From JAQIBY01 sp034721855 (GTDB lineage: Bacteria; Bacteroidota; Bacteroidia; Bacteroidales; ML635J-15): a stretch of 9,803 bases of DNA. Location of the stretch: positions 1-9,803 of the forward strand of contig JAYENB010000263.1 in NCBI GenBank assembly GCA_034721855.1, read 5' to 3'. The notes beneath the pieces are model-generated. The model saw only the letters and a program-made list of their open reading frames with translations. It did not search any database and was not told where the DNA came from. Below are positions 1-7,040 of this stretch, piece by piece (within the stretch, counting starts at the first letter, position 1; every line of letters starts with the position of its first letter). The position numbers were made by a program, and so were the translations under genes.

Positions 1-399
1 GTTAACATTTTACACATTGGGATTTGGGTATTGATTAGGTCAATTAGGTCAATTAGGTCAATTAGAAATTATAAAAATGTATAAACTAAGAAATTGATGT
101 TAAATAAATATACTGTGAATGGTTACACAATATAGTACGTTGTTTGCCTAAGAATCAAAATAGTAGTGTTTTAGATATTTAAAGCCAAAATCCACTAAAT
201 ACATAGGTAAACCATCAATAAAAGCAAGCTGGTTGCTAAGCTAAGACAGATAAAATTTAGAAAATAAATAAGTTTTAACACGATTATTGCTTCCTTTATT
301 CAGAATAAAAAGTGGCAACAAATTGCTATTTTTATCCCCTGATTGTGACGTTTAGCCAACGAACAGCATTACGGCTCACAACACATACAACTGGTTATC
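1..399. other. AT-rich intergenic region
   Basis: There is no convincing coding frame on either strand. The stretch is strongly AT-rich and contains the 9-bp tandem repeat at 34-65, listed separately. It must hold the promoter of the transporter gene starting at 400, but I found no clear TAnnTTTG box with a TTG about 20 bases upstream. The bases just before the start codon, around 385-399, show no Shine-Dalgarno sequence, which is usual for Bacteroidota. Confidence 0.6.
34..65. repeat. 9-bp tandem repeat, about 3.5 copies
   Basis: The unit ATTAGGTCA occurs perfectly at 34-42, 43-51 and 52-60, followed by a partial ATTAG at 61-65. No gene overlaps it. It could be a slippage-prone microsatellite or the edge of a longer intergenic repeat that continues to the left of the window. 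Nothing ties it to regulation of the gene at 400, which starts more than 330 bases away. Confidence 0.9.
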
Positions 400-1626
400 A
401 TGAAATTGCAAAAAGACCTACAATATTATAAGTTTAGCCTGTATGGGTTTCTGAAGAATCTCCGTTTTTTTGAACCCTTTCTGTTGTTGTTTTTCCTGGC
501 TAACGGGATAAGTTATACGCAAATCGGATTGTTATTTGGCCTGCGTGAAATATTGATCAATGTGTTTGAGATTCCCTCCGGAATGTTTGCAGATACGACA
601 GGACGCCGTCGCACAATGGTGATGTCTTTTGCGGTATATATTGCAGCTTTTGTTGTGTTTTATTTTTCAAACGGTTTTTGGTTGTTTGTCGTTGCCATGA
701 TATTGTATGCCCTCGGCGATGCTTTCCGAAGTGGTGTTCATAAAGCAATGATATTTCACTACTTAGACAAACATGGATGGGAATCACAAAAAGTGAATTA
801 CTACGGCCATACACGCTCCTGGTCGCAAATGGGCTCAGCCTTATCTGCGTTGATTGCAGGACTGATCGTATTTTACCAGGGTGATTACCGGTCAATATTT
901 CTCTTTACAATTATTCCATACGTGCTTGATATGCTCTTGCTTTTATCTTATCCATCATGGCTTGACGGAGAACATAAAATTCCACGGTGGAAACACATGA
1001 AAATTCAATTCACAATTGTATGGCGCGATTTTTTGCTTACATTTCGTTCATACCACCGCATAAAAGCAGTTCTCAATGTATCCGTTTTCAGTGGGTTTTA
1101 TAAAGCCAGCCGTGAATACCTTCAGGCAATAATAAAGAACATTGCTCCGCTGATACCAGTTTTATACGGACTGGAACAAAAAGATAAAATCTCTGTCATT
1201 ATTGGCATCACATATTTTTTCATTTACATATTCAGTAGCCAGGCATCAAGGTATTCAGGAAGATTTGCAAACAAATTCAAAACCCTGAATCTGCCATTGA
1301 ACATCACACTCATTGCAGGGCTGATGATGGGATTAATTGCAGGAGCAGGTGAAATCATAGGTATTCCGCTTGTTGCCATTGTTCCTTTTATGTTGATCAT
1401 CATCATAGAAAACCTCCGCAAACCAATGGGAGTGTCTCACATTGCATCATTAACAAATTCCAGAATACATGCTTCGGTATTATCGGTAACAAGCCAGGTT
1501 AAGTCATTGTCAGCAGCTCTGATGTCAATACTGCTTGGGGTTTTTAGTGATTTGGTTGGTGTTGGTTATGCTTTTATTATTATTTCTGCCGTGTTTATCA
1601 TCAGCAGTTATTTTTACAGAGCGTAG
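400..1626 (+). CDS. MFS transporter
   Basis: This is a 408-residue, very hydrophobic protein with the length and repeated membrane segments of a 12-helix major facilitator superfamily carrier in the inner membrane. The loop after the second helix carries a recognisable motif A, reading G-M-F-A-D-T-T-G-R-R-R at residues 61-71, with the acidic residue at Asp65 and basic Arg69-71. A long charged central loop at about residues 190-215 (WLDGEHKIPRWKHMK) separates the two six-helix halves, as expected. The ATG at 400 is chosen because it places a short basic N-terminus (MKLQKDLQYYKF) before the first helix. The substrate cannot be told from sequence: drug or metabolite efflux is common in this group, but sugars or other solutes are possible. 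It stands alone, with 234 bases before the next gene. Confidence 0.85.
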   Translation: MKLQKDLQYYKFSLYGFLKNLRFFEPFLLLFFLANGISYTQIGLLFGLREILINVFEIPSGMFADTTGRRRTMVMSFAVYIAAFVVFYFSNGFWLFVVAMILYALGDAFRSGVHKAMIFHYLDKHGWESQKVNYYGHTRSWSQMGSALSALIAGLIVFYQGDYRSIFLFTIIPYVLDMLLLLSYPSWLDGEHKIPRWKHMKIQFTIVWRDFLLTFRSYHRIKAVLNVSVFSGFYKASREYLQAIIKNIAPLIPVLYGLEQKDKISVIIGITYFFIYIFSSQASRYSGRFANKFKTLNLPLNITLIAGLMMGLIAGAGEIIGIPLVAIVPFMLIIIIENLRKPMGVSHIASLTNSRIHASVLSVTSQVKSLSAALMSILLGVFSDLVGVGYAFIIISAVFIISSYFYRA

Positions 1627-1860
1627 ATTCGGTTATGTTCAAGTAGTATTCAAATAGTATATTAACCGGATTACCTTCCCGAAATAAGAAAATCAATAAA
1701 TTTTTTCAGAGTGAACAAGTTTATATCTTTGCTGATCAATTTTAGTACGCATAAATCCGGAAGATGCTCCTTCTGACGCGTGTGGGCAGATTTCAGTGAT
1801 TATGCCATTGTAAAATGACAAACCACTGATTATAAAAAAAAGAAGAAGCGATTAGGCCTG
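1627..1860 (+). promoter_or_regulatory. Upstream region of the broken AbgT gene, possible promoter
   Basis: This intergenic region contains TATCTTTG at 1724-1731, an exact match to the TAnnTTTG -7 consensus of Bacteroidota. No clear TTG lies at the expected distance upstream, so support is partial. If it is used, the leader would be about 120 bases. A 6-bp match CGGTTA/TAACCG flanks about 1630-1670, but the loop is too long to call a terminator for the transporter gene before it. Confidence 0.3.
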
Positions 1861-2963
1861 ATGAACCGGTTTCTGAATGGCGTTGGAAAAGTAGGAAATG
1901 CGTTACCTCACCCTGCAACTTTATTTGCCTTGCTGGCGTTATTTGCCCTAATTTTATCGTTTGTGGGAAATTTGCTTGACTGGCATGCTATCCATCCGGC
2001 CACAGGTGAAGAAATACCTGTAATCAACTTGTTGTCAAAACCCGGCCTTGATCAAATCATTACCAAAATGGTGGTAAATTTCACCGATTTTGCCCCATTG
2101 GGGATAGTATTGGTAGCCATGCTGGGTATCGGCATTGCTGAAAAGTCAGGCTTGCTGTCTTCGCTGATCCGTATGCTTGTCATGTCATCACCCAAACGCA
2201 TCATCACCTTTGTGATTGTGTTTGCAGGAATCATGTCAAATCTGGCAAGCAGCATCGGGTATGTGTTGCTGGTTCCCCTGGCAGGATCCATATTTTATGC
2301 ATTGAAACGGCATCCGATTGTGGGAATGTCAGCAGCCTTTGCCGGGGTGTCGGGCGGGTATTCTGCCAACCTGGTACTCGGCACTATAGACCCGCTATTG
2401 GCCGGACTGAGCACAGAAGGAGCACGCATCATTGATCCGGCGTACAATGTCAATCCCACAGCCAATTATTATCTGATGATCGCTTCCACGTTTTTGATTG
2501 CTTTTCTCGGAACATGGGTAACAGAGCGGTTTGTAGCCCCAGATTTGGTAATTACAAAGGTGCCGAAGAAGCAGACGAGATGGAGAAACTTACACCGGAT
2601 GAAAAAAGCGGGATACGCTGGAGTTTGATTACCCTGGCCTTGTGGCTTGTTATTTTTGTCATTGGGTTGGTGCCGCAAAACAGATTCTTGCGTGGTGCAA
2701 ATGGCGACTTGCAAAATTCTACTTTCATTGACGGCATTGTGGCTTTCTTGTTTTTGGTTGCAGGTACCATGGGAATTGTTTACGGTGTGGCTACCGGTAA
2801 ATTCAAAAACGATAAGGATGTCATGAGCAGCATGTCTGACAGCCTCAAATCCTTGTCATTTTATATGGTGCTTGTATTTTTTGCCGCTCAGTTTGTGGCG
2901 TATTTTAAGTGGAGCAACATTGTCCTCGCATTACTCGAATTTTGTACTGTCATAATCAGTTAA
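1861..2963 (+). pseudogene. AbgT-family transporter, frameshifted and truncated
   Basis: The first part, 1861 to about 2547, encodes residues 1-229 of an AbgT-family (p-aminobenzoyl-glutamate/MtrF-type) inner-membrane transporter. Family landmarks include GKVGNALPHPATLFALL near the N-terminus, NFTDFAPLGIVLVAMLGIGIAEKSG, and FAGVSGGYSANLVLGTIDPLL followed by STEGARIIDP. The reading then shifts. Adding one G to the GG at 2547-2548 restores ...VAPDL-G-NYKG and continues in the other frame through IGLVPQNRFLRG, GTMGIVYGVATGKFKND and FFAAQFVAYFKWSN to 2963. The repaired product is about 367 residues, whereas AbgT proteins are about 500. It ends just after the YF-x-WSN motif, so roughly 140 C-terminal residues with conserved transport helices are missing. 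The last few codons (about 2931-2963) are antisense to the orphan fragment. Two independent defects make function very unlikely. A sequencing error could explain the first defect but not easily the second. Confidence 0.85.
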
Positions 2964-3074
2964 TGTATATATTTCCAGTTCACGGGTGCCATCAACAATG
3001 GTAAAATCATAACAATCTTTCAATGCTTCAATAACCGCCTGTCTGTTTTTTTCATAGTCATATAGATTAGAAAA
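2931..3074 (-). pseudogene. Orphan coding fragment, probable N-terminus of a lost gene
   Basis: On the minus strand an open frame of 47 codons runs from just after the barrel stop (3075-3077) to a TAA at 2931-2933. Its sequence looks like real protein, for example RQAVIEALKDCYDFTIVDG followed by TRELEIYTLTDYDSTKFE. The frame has no ATG. Two ATGs at 3059-3061 and 3053-3055 lie one base out of frame, upstream of a run of seven A (complement of 3046-3052). With eight A they would give a 43-residue protein starting MTMKKNRQAV, 13 bases after the barrel stop, as for the next gene of an operon. The TAA and final codon fall in sequence that is AbgT-coding on the other strand, so the C-terminus is probably lost. 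I do not recognise the family. Confidence 0.5.
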
Positions 3075-3698
3075 TTAAAAATAATAGCCAAAAGACAAAC
3101 CAACATCCGGTTTGAGTAAACTAATGCTACCGGCAGGTACCGTTTTGACAACAGTAATAAACTCAGCATAACTTTTATGATCCAGCATTATACCAGCATA
3201 AGCATGAATTGTAAATCCGTTGTTGTAAACGTATTGATACCCCAAAACCATACTTCCCCTGACAGAAGTAATGGAAAACTCAACATCGGAGCGGTTTTCA
3301 TATTCATAAGTATGGTTGTAGCGATAATATCCAACCGAAGGCCCCACGTAAAATCCATGCAGCACAGCATTGATGTAATACCGCGCACCAAGTGTCATTC
3401 CAAACCCCCGGGCATGTTGTTTTGATATGGGATCTCCATATACCTCAGCTTTTTGTATGTTGATTGTTAGTGGAATAATGACATTCATGCGAAAAAACCC
3501 CGCGAGTCGTTCCGATAAATTGGATTCGTAGGTGCCATATATTTCCGGCCAGAAACTCATGCGCTTGTCAGACAAACTGTCAACTTTCATAAACATACCA
3601 CCCGTAATGGTGTTTTTCTTTTCAAAAGACTCCTCCAACTGAGCACATAAAAGCGCAGGGACACACACCAGGAACAATATAAAACCACATTTTTTCAC
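3075..3698 (-). CDS. Outer-membrane beta-barrel protein, hypothetical
   Basis: This 207-residue protein has an N-terminal Sec signal peptide (MKKCGFILFLVCVPALLCA, likely cut after Ala19 before Gln20). The mature part shows alternating hydrophobic and polar strands typical of a small outer-membrane barrel, such as GFGMTLGARYYI, GFYVGPSVGYYRYN, VRGSMVLGYQYVY and a last strand PDVGLSFGYYF. The terminal Phe fits the usual outer-membrane assembly signal. It resembles DUF3575/OmpW-like small barrels of Bacteroidota, without a firm family call. The Cys at 18 is not in a good lipobox, so I do not call a lipoprotein. The start codon is GTG (complement of 3696-3698), chosen because it directly precedes the basic end of the signal peptide. 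It diverges from the hydrolase gene at 3792, with 93 bases between them. On its 3' side lies the orphan fragment that was probably its operon partner. Confidence 0.75.
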   Translation of the reverse strand: MKKCGFILFLVCVPALLCAQLEESFEKKNTITGGMFMKVDSLSDKRMSFWPEIYGTYESNLSERLAGFFRMNVIIPLTINIQKAEVYGDPISKQHARGFGMTLGARYYINAVLHGFYVGPSVGYYRYNHTYEYENRSDVEFSITSVRGSMVLGYQYVYNNGFTIHAYAGIMLDHKSYAEFITVVKTVPAGSISLLKPDVGLSFGYYF

Positions 3699-3745
3699 GC
3701 TTTCAATATTACAAAAAATGATTTAAATTAAAAATGCGTATTACC

Positions 3746-3774
3746 TTGGTCAACTTTTAATAATTTTATATTTT
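3746..3774 (+). promoter_or_regulatory. Candidate Bacteroidota-type promoter for the MBL-fold gene
   Basis: TTG at 3746-3748 is followed after 18 bases by TATATTTT at 3767-3774, which matches TAnnTTTG except for the last base. It would start transcription near 3781, giving a leader of about 10 bases before the ATG at 3792. It sits in the 93-base divergent gap shared with the barrel gene. Confidence 0.4.
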
Positions 3775-3791
3775 ACGCCAAAGAAAACAAC

Positions 3792-4481
3792 ATGAATATA
3801 CTACGATTAAAACTCGGGAATGCCAATATTTATTTCATACGCTCTGCCGTTGGTTGGATGCTTATTGATACCGGTATCCCGGGAAAAAGTAAAAAAATAC
3901 TGCGTTTCATGCGCAAACACAATATTCAGCCCTGCAAAATCCAACTTATTGTTATTACGCATGCCCATTATGACCATGCAGGCAATTTGGAGTATTTAAA
4001 ATTTTTGACCAATGCCCGCATTTTCATACACCGATCCGAAGCCGATATCATTGAACAGGCCAAAGTTGTTTTGCCTGCACCTGTTACACCATTGGCAAAA
4101 TTGGGAATCAGGATGTTCAGCTTGTTTAAACGGCCCATGAAATTCAATCCTGTGAAAGCGGATGAAACCATTCAATATAAGACAGACCTCCGTCCTTATG
4201 GATTTTCTGCTTCTATTGTCCCTACCCCAGGCCATACTGAAGGTTCTGTCTCAGTGATGTTTGAAAACGGAAATACATTTACCGGGGATACTTGTTTTAA
4301 TCTGAAATTCACAAGGCATATAATACCTCCTTTTATCAATGATAAAAAAGCACTGCTTCAGTCCTGGCATACGCTCAATGAAAACGGCGTAAAACATTTT
4401 TATCCCGGCCATGGCAAGCCTTTTGATTTTAATAAATTTATTAAATCGTTTAAACGCCTCGAGAAGATGTCACAACAATAA
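3792..4481 (+). CDS. MBL-fold metallo-hydrolase
   Basis: This is a 229-residue cytoplasmic protein of the metallo-beta-lactamase superfamily, closest in pattern to the glyoxalase II-like hydrolases. All metal ligands are visible: the HxHxDH motif as His57, His59, Asp61 and His62 (THAHYDHAG), then His148 (TPGHTEG), the bridging Asp166 (FTGDTCF) and His207 (YPGHGKPF). The N-terminal strands with GNANIYFI and GWMLIDTGIPG are also typical. A two-metal active site is therefore predicted to be intact. There is no signal peptide, which argues against a secreted beta-lactamase. The substrate is not predictable: thioesters, lactones and phosphodiesters all occur in this superfamily. No Shine-Dalgarno sequence precedes the ATG. 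It appears to be a single-gene unit, followed by a 309-base repeat-bearing gap. Confidence 0.88.
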   Translation: MNILRLKLGNANIYFIRSAVGWMLIDTGIPGKSKKILRFMRKHNIQPCKIQLIVITHAHYDHAGNLEYLKFLTNARIFIHRSEADIIEQAKVVLPAPVTPLAKLGIRMFSLFKRPMKFNPVKADETIQYKTDLRPYGFSASIVPTPGHTEGSVSVMFENGNTFTGDTCFNLKFTRHIIPPFINDKKALLQSWHTLNENGVKHFYPGHGKPFDFNKFIKSFKRLEKMSQQ

Positions 4482-4486
4482 AACAG

Positions 4487-4514
4487 GGCAACTTTTTTTG
4501 TTCCCACAAAGCCA
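4487..4514. repeat. 28-bp direct repeat, copy 1
   Basis: Twenty-eight bases beginning GGCAAC, followed by seven T, then GTTCCCACAAAGCCA, are identical to those at 4655-4682. The offset is 168 bases. Copy 1 begins only a few bases after the stop codon of the MBL-fold gene. Confidence 0.95.
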
Positions 4515-4581
4515 CAAAGCACACAAAGGGTTGAATCAATTTGCTTATCATTTTTCTTTGTGTTCTTAGTGTCTGTGGGAA
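4501..4581. repeat. Imperfect inverted repeat of ACAAAG units
   Basis: The left arm at 4501-4528 starts TTCCCACAAAG and ends CACACAAAG. The right arm at 4556-4581 starts CTTTGTGTTC and ends CTGTGGGAA. Reverse-complemented, it matches the left arm at both ends (TTCCCACA and ACACAAAG) with a small bulge in the middle. It could form a cruciform or an RNA hairpin with a loop of about 27 bases. ACAAAG-rich intergenic repeats of this kind recur in many Bacteroidota genomes, so this is probably a member of a dispersed non-coding family. Confidence 0.65.
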
Positions 4582-4654
4582 GTGTTTTATTTTCTTTGTT
4601 CTGGTGCATATCTGATTTTTCTTCTACAACCTCATGAAACAACCCGTTACTGAA

Positions 4655-4682
4655 GGCAACTTTTTTTGTTCCCACAAAGCCA
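4655..4682. repeat. 28-bp direct repeat, copy 2
   Basis: This is an exact second copy of the 28 bases at 4487-4514. It is followed by CATGAAACAA, which also occurs at 4633-4642 just before this copy, so the right copy is bracketed by a 10-bp direct repeat. That could reflect duplication or insertion of the element. Confidence 0.95.
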
Positions 4683-4754
4683 TGAAACAATAAGCATAGC
4701 TCAGCAAAAAACTTAAATTTTATTAAGAGCTGTATTTTTCGGCAGGGAAATTGT

Positions 4755-4762
4755 TACTTTTG
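4755..4762 (+). promoter_or_regulatory. Candidate -7 box upstream of the peptidase gene
   Basis: TACTTTTG matches the TAnnTTTG consensus exactly, 28 bases before the ATG at 4791. No convincing TTG is seen 17-23 bases upstream, so only the -7 part is supported. Transcription would start near 4770. Confidence 0.4.
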
Positions 4763-4790
4763 TTTGGAAATCTTTAAATAAAACAAAAAA

Positions 4791-6965
4791 ATGAAAACAC
4801 ATCGTACTATTATCAGCTTGTTGGTATTGTTGATTGCAATGCCAATTTTTGCACAAAAAGAAATCACACTGGAAGACATTTGGTCAAAAGGACGTTTTCA
4901 TCCGGGCATGGTTCGGGGTATCCGCAGCATGGATAACGGCAAAAACTTCACCAGGCTAAACATGACCCGCAACAGCATACTGATGGCAGATTATGAAACC
5001 GGTGAAAAAGACAGCGTCATTTTTAAGCTCAGCAATTTTGAAGATACTTATGAAAACGATTGGATATTCGACTACAAATTCAGCAACGATGAAAACCTCA
5101 TTTTAATTGCCACCGGACATGAATCCATTTACAGGCATTCATACAAAGCAAACTTTCATATTTTTAACAGGGAAAATAATTCTATTACCCCTGTGAGTGA
5201 AGAAAACAAAATCCAGGCAGCTGTATTCTCTCCGGAAGGCAATTATGTCAGTTATGTGCTTGATAACAACATGTACCTGTATGACATTAAAACCAAACAA
5301 ACCTCACAAATCACAGATGACGGCGAAAAAAACAAGATTCTCAATGGCATCCCGGACTGGGTTTATGAGGAAGAATTCAGTTTTGCAAAAGCCTATTCCT
5401 GGTCGAAAAACAACAATTATATTGCCTTTTTAAAAACAGATGAAAGCGCTGTCAAAGAGTTTAACATGCCAATATACGGGGAACTCTATCCTGAACAATA
5501 TAAATACAAATACCCCAAGGCTGGTGAAGAAAATTCTGAAGTAAGTGTGCATATTTACGATATTCAATCAGGCGAGACTCAACAAGTGAAGCTTGATGCG
5601 GAAGGCGAATTTTATGTCCCCCGGATATATCAAACTGCCAGGCCATCTGTGTTTGCTATAGTCAGCATGAACAGGCTCCAAAACGAGTACAACATGCACA
5701 AGGTAAATGCAGCAACCGGGGAGTCAGACATCATCCTCTCCCTCAACGCTGAAAATTACATTGAGCTGCATGATGATGTGACATTTCTGCCGGATGGAGA
5801 CCATTTTGTGATGACCCATTCAGGAAGTGGTTTTCGTCATTTGTACCGTTATAACATGAACGGGGAATTACAAAATCAGATAACATCCGGCAATTGGGAA
5901 GTGACTGATTTTTATGGGTACAATACCAATGAAAAGTTGTACTATTATCAATCAACAGAAACTTCGCCACTGCAACGCAATGTGTATGCCATCAATAAAG
6001 ACGGGAAACAAAAGAAAAAACTGAATAAAAAAACCGGAACCACAGCATTCAAATTCAGCAAGGGATACAAATATTACATCGAAGAACACACTGACGCCAA
6101 TACCCCTTTAACAGTGAGTCTGCACAGAAAAAACACGGAATTTGTCCGCATGCTTGAAGAAAACAAAGGACTGAAAGAAACCATGGAAGATTACGGTTTT
6201 CAACACAAAGAATTTTTCACTCTCACAGCTGCTGATGGTAAAACAGAACTGAACGCGTGGATGATAAAACCTCCGGATTTCAAAAAAAGAAAATCCTATC
6301 CTGTGTTGATTTACACTTACGGGGGCCCCGGTTCTCAGACCGTTGCTGATGCATGGGATCACAACAACGGATGGTGGCAATTGCTGGCTCAACAAGGGTA
6401 TATCATTGTGTCTATGGATAACCGGGGAACGGGTTTCAGGGGCAGGGATTTTAAACAAATCACCTACGAAGAACTGGGTAAATATGAAACTGAAGACCTG
6501 ATTGCATGTTCAAAACAACTGGCCGCACGGAAATACATTGACGGAGAACGCATCGGTATTTTTGGGTGGAGTTACGGCGGATACCTGACCAATTTATGCC
6601 TGACCAAAGGGGCAGCGCATTTCAAGGCAGGAGTTGCAGTGGCACCGATAACCAACTGGCGCTATTACGATACCATTTATACCGAACGGTACAACGGGTT
6701 GCCCCAGGATAATGCCGGTGGATATGACGACAATTCTCCCATCAATCATGTTGGCAAACTTGAAGGCGAGCTTTTACTTGTACACGGCACAGCAGATGAT
6801 AACGTGCATTTTCAAAACAGCATGGATTACATCAACAAACTAATAGCTGCTAACAAAGATTTTGAGATGATGGCTTATCCAAACAGAGACCACGGAATTT
6901 ATGGAGGAAATGCCAGGTTGCATCTGTACACAAAAATGACGGATTTTTTATTGGAAAACTTATAA
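4791..6965 (+). CDS. dpp4: Dipeptidyl peptidase IV (S9B family), secreted
   Basis: This 724-residue serine exopeptidase is predicted to release X-Pro or X-Ala dipeptides from peptide N-termini in the periplasm or at the outer membrane. A Sec signal peptide (MKTHRTIISLLVLLIAMPIFA) is likely cut before Gln22. Residues of about 90-450 form the beta-propeller domain. It contains DWVYEEEF at 189-196, whose Glu194/Glu195 correspond to the pair that grips the substrate's free N-terminus in this family. The alpha/beta-hydrolase domain follows, with the oxyanion Tyr510 in YGGPGSQ, nucleophile Ser594 in GWSYGGY, Asp669 (or Asp670) in HGTADDNVHF and His701 in RDHGIYGG. Length and catalytic spacing agree closely with the Porphyromonas-type DPP IV. 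All catalytic residues are present, so it should be active. It appears to be transcribed alone, and the next gene starts 75 bases later with its own candidate promoter. Confidence 0.95.
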   Translation: MKTHRTIISLLVLLIAMPIFAQKEITLEDIWSKGRFHPGMVRGIRSMDNGKNFTRLNMTRNSILMADYETGEKDSVIFKLSNFEDTYENDWIFDYKFSNDENLILIATGHESIYRHSYKANFHIFNRENNSITPVSEENKIQAAVFSPEGNYVSYVLDNNMYLYDIKTKQTSQITDDGEKNKILNGIPDWVYEEEFSFAKAYSWSKNNNYIAFLKTDESAVKEFNMPIYGELYPEQYKYKYPKAGEENSEVSVHIYDIQSGETQQVKLDAEGEFYVPRIYQTARPSVFAIVSMNRLQNEYNMHKVNAATGESDIILSLNAENYIELHDDVTFLPDGDHFVMTHSGSGFRHLYRYNMNGELQNQITSGNWEVTDFYGYNTNEKLYYYQSTETSPLQRNVYAINKDGKQKKKLNKKTGTTAFKFSKGYKYYIEEHTDANTPLTVSLHRKNTEFVRMLEENKGLKETMEDYGFQHKEFFTLTAADGKTELNAWMIKPPDFKKRKSYPVLIYTYGGPGSQTVADAWDHNNGWWQLLAQQGYIIVSMDNRGTGFRGRDFKQITYEELGKYETEDLIACSKQLAARKYIDGERIGIFGWSYGGYLTNLCLTKGAAHFKAGVAVAPITNWRYYDTIYTERYNGLPQDNAGGYDDNSPINHVGKLEGELLLVHGTADDNVHFQNSMDYINKLIAANKDFEMMAYPNRDHGIYGGNARLHLYTKMTDFLLENL

Positions 6966-6984
6966 ACAACAATCAATAATTTTG
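6951..6984 (+). promoter_or_regulatory. Candidate promoter for the ABC ATPase/adenosyltransferase pair
   Basis: TAATTTTG at 6977-6984 is an exact TAnnTTTG match. TTG at 6951-6953 lies 23 bases upstream, at the long end of the usual 17-23 spacing and inside the last codons of the peptidase gene. Transcription would begin near 6992, about 50 bases before the ATG at 7041. Confidence 0.4.
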
Positions 6985-7040
6985 TAATTTGGAACATTGA
7001 AGCTTAAAATTATATTGCACGTATTTATAAAGCAAAGTGT

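Larger units (their letters stand above)
4482..4790. other. Intergenic region with repeats
   Basis: This 309-base non-coding stretch lies between the MBL-fold gene and the peptidase gene. It contains the direct repeats at 4487-4514 and 4655-4682, an imperfect inverted repeat at 4501-4581, and a 10-bp repeat CATGAAACAA at 4633-4642 and 4681-4690. The promoter candidate for the peptidase lies at its right end. A minus-strand open frame crossing it is explained by the repeat (it reads GFVGTKKVA twice) and is not a gene. Confidence 0.7.

Noticed and set aside
557..895. Minus-strand open frame of 112 codons inside the MFS gene.
   Set aside because: It is a shadow of the transporter coding sequence, with no recognisable protein features.
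1627..1672. Rho-independent terminator after the MFS gene from the CGGTTA/TAACCG match.
   Set aside because: The stem is 6 bp with a loop of more than 25 bases and no T-run directly after it.
2514..2600. Programmed ribosomal frameshift in the AbgT gene.
   Set aside because: There is no slippery heptamer or following structure, and the product would still lack its C-terminal part. Decay or sequencing error is simpler.
2931..3698. Stop-codon read-through extending the barrel protein into the fragment behind it, since both are in the same frame.
   Set aside because: The barrel ends in a typical C-terminal strand with terminal Phe, and sharing a frame has a one-in-three chance. No recoding signal is visible.
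4487..4682. The two 28-bp direct repeats as a minimal CRISPR array.
   Set aside because: There are only two copies with a 140-base gap, a poly-T tract inside the repeat, and no cas genes nearby.
4400..4690. Minus-strand open frame of 96 codons across the intergenic repeat.
   Set aside because: It is translated repeat DNA (GFVGTKKVA appears twice), overlaps the end of the MBL-fold gene and shows no protein-like pattern.
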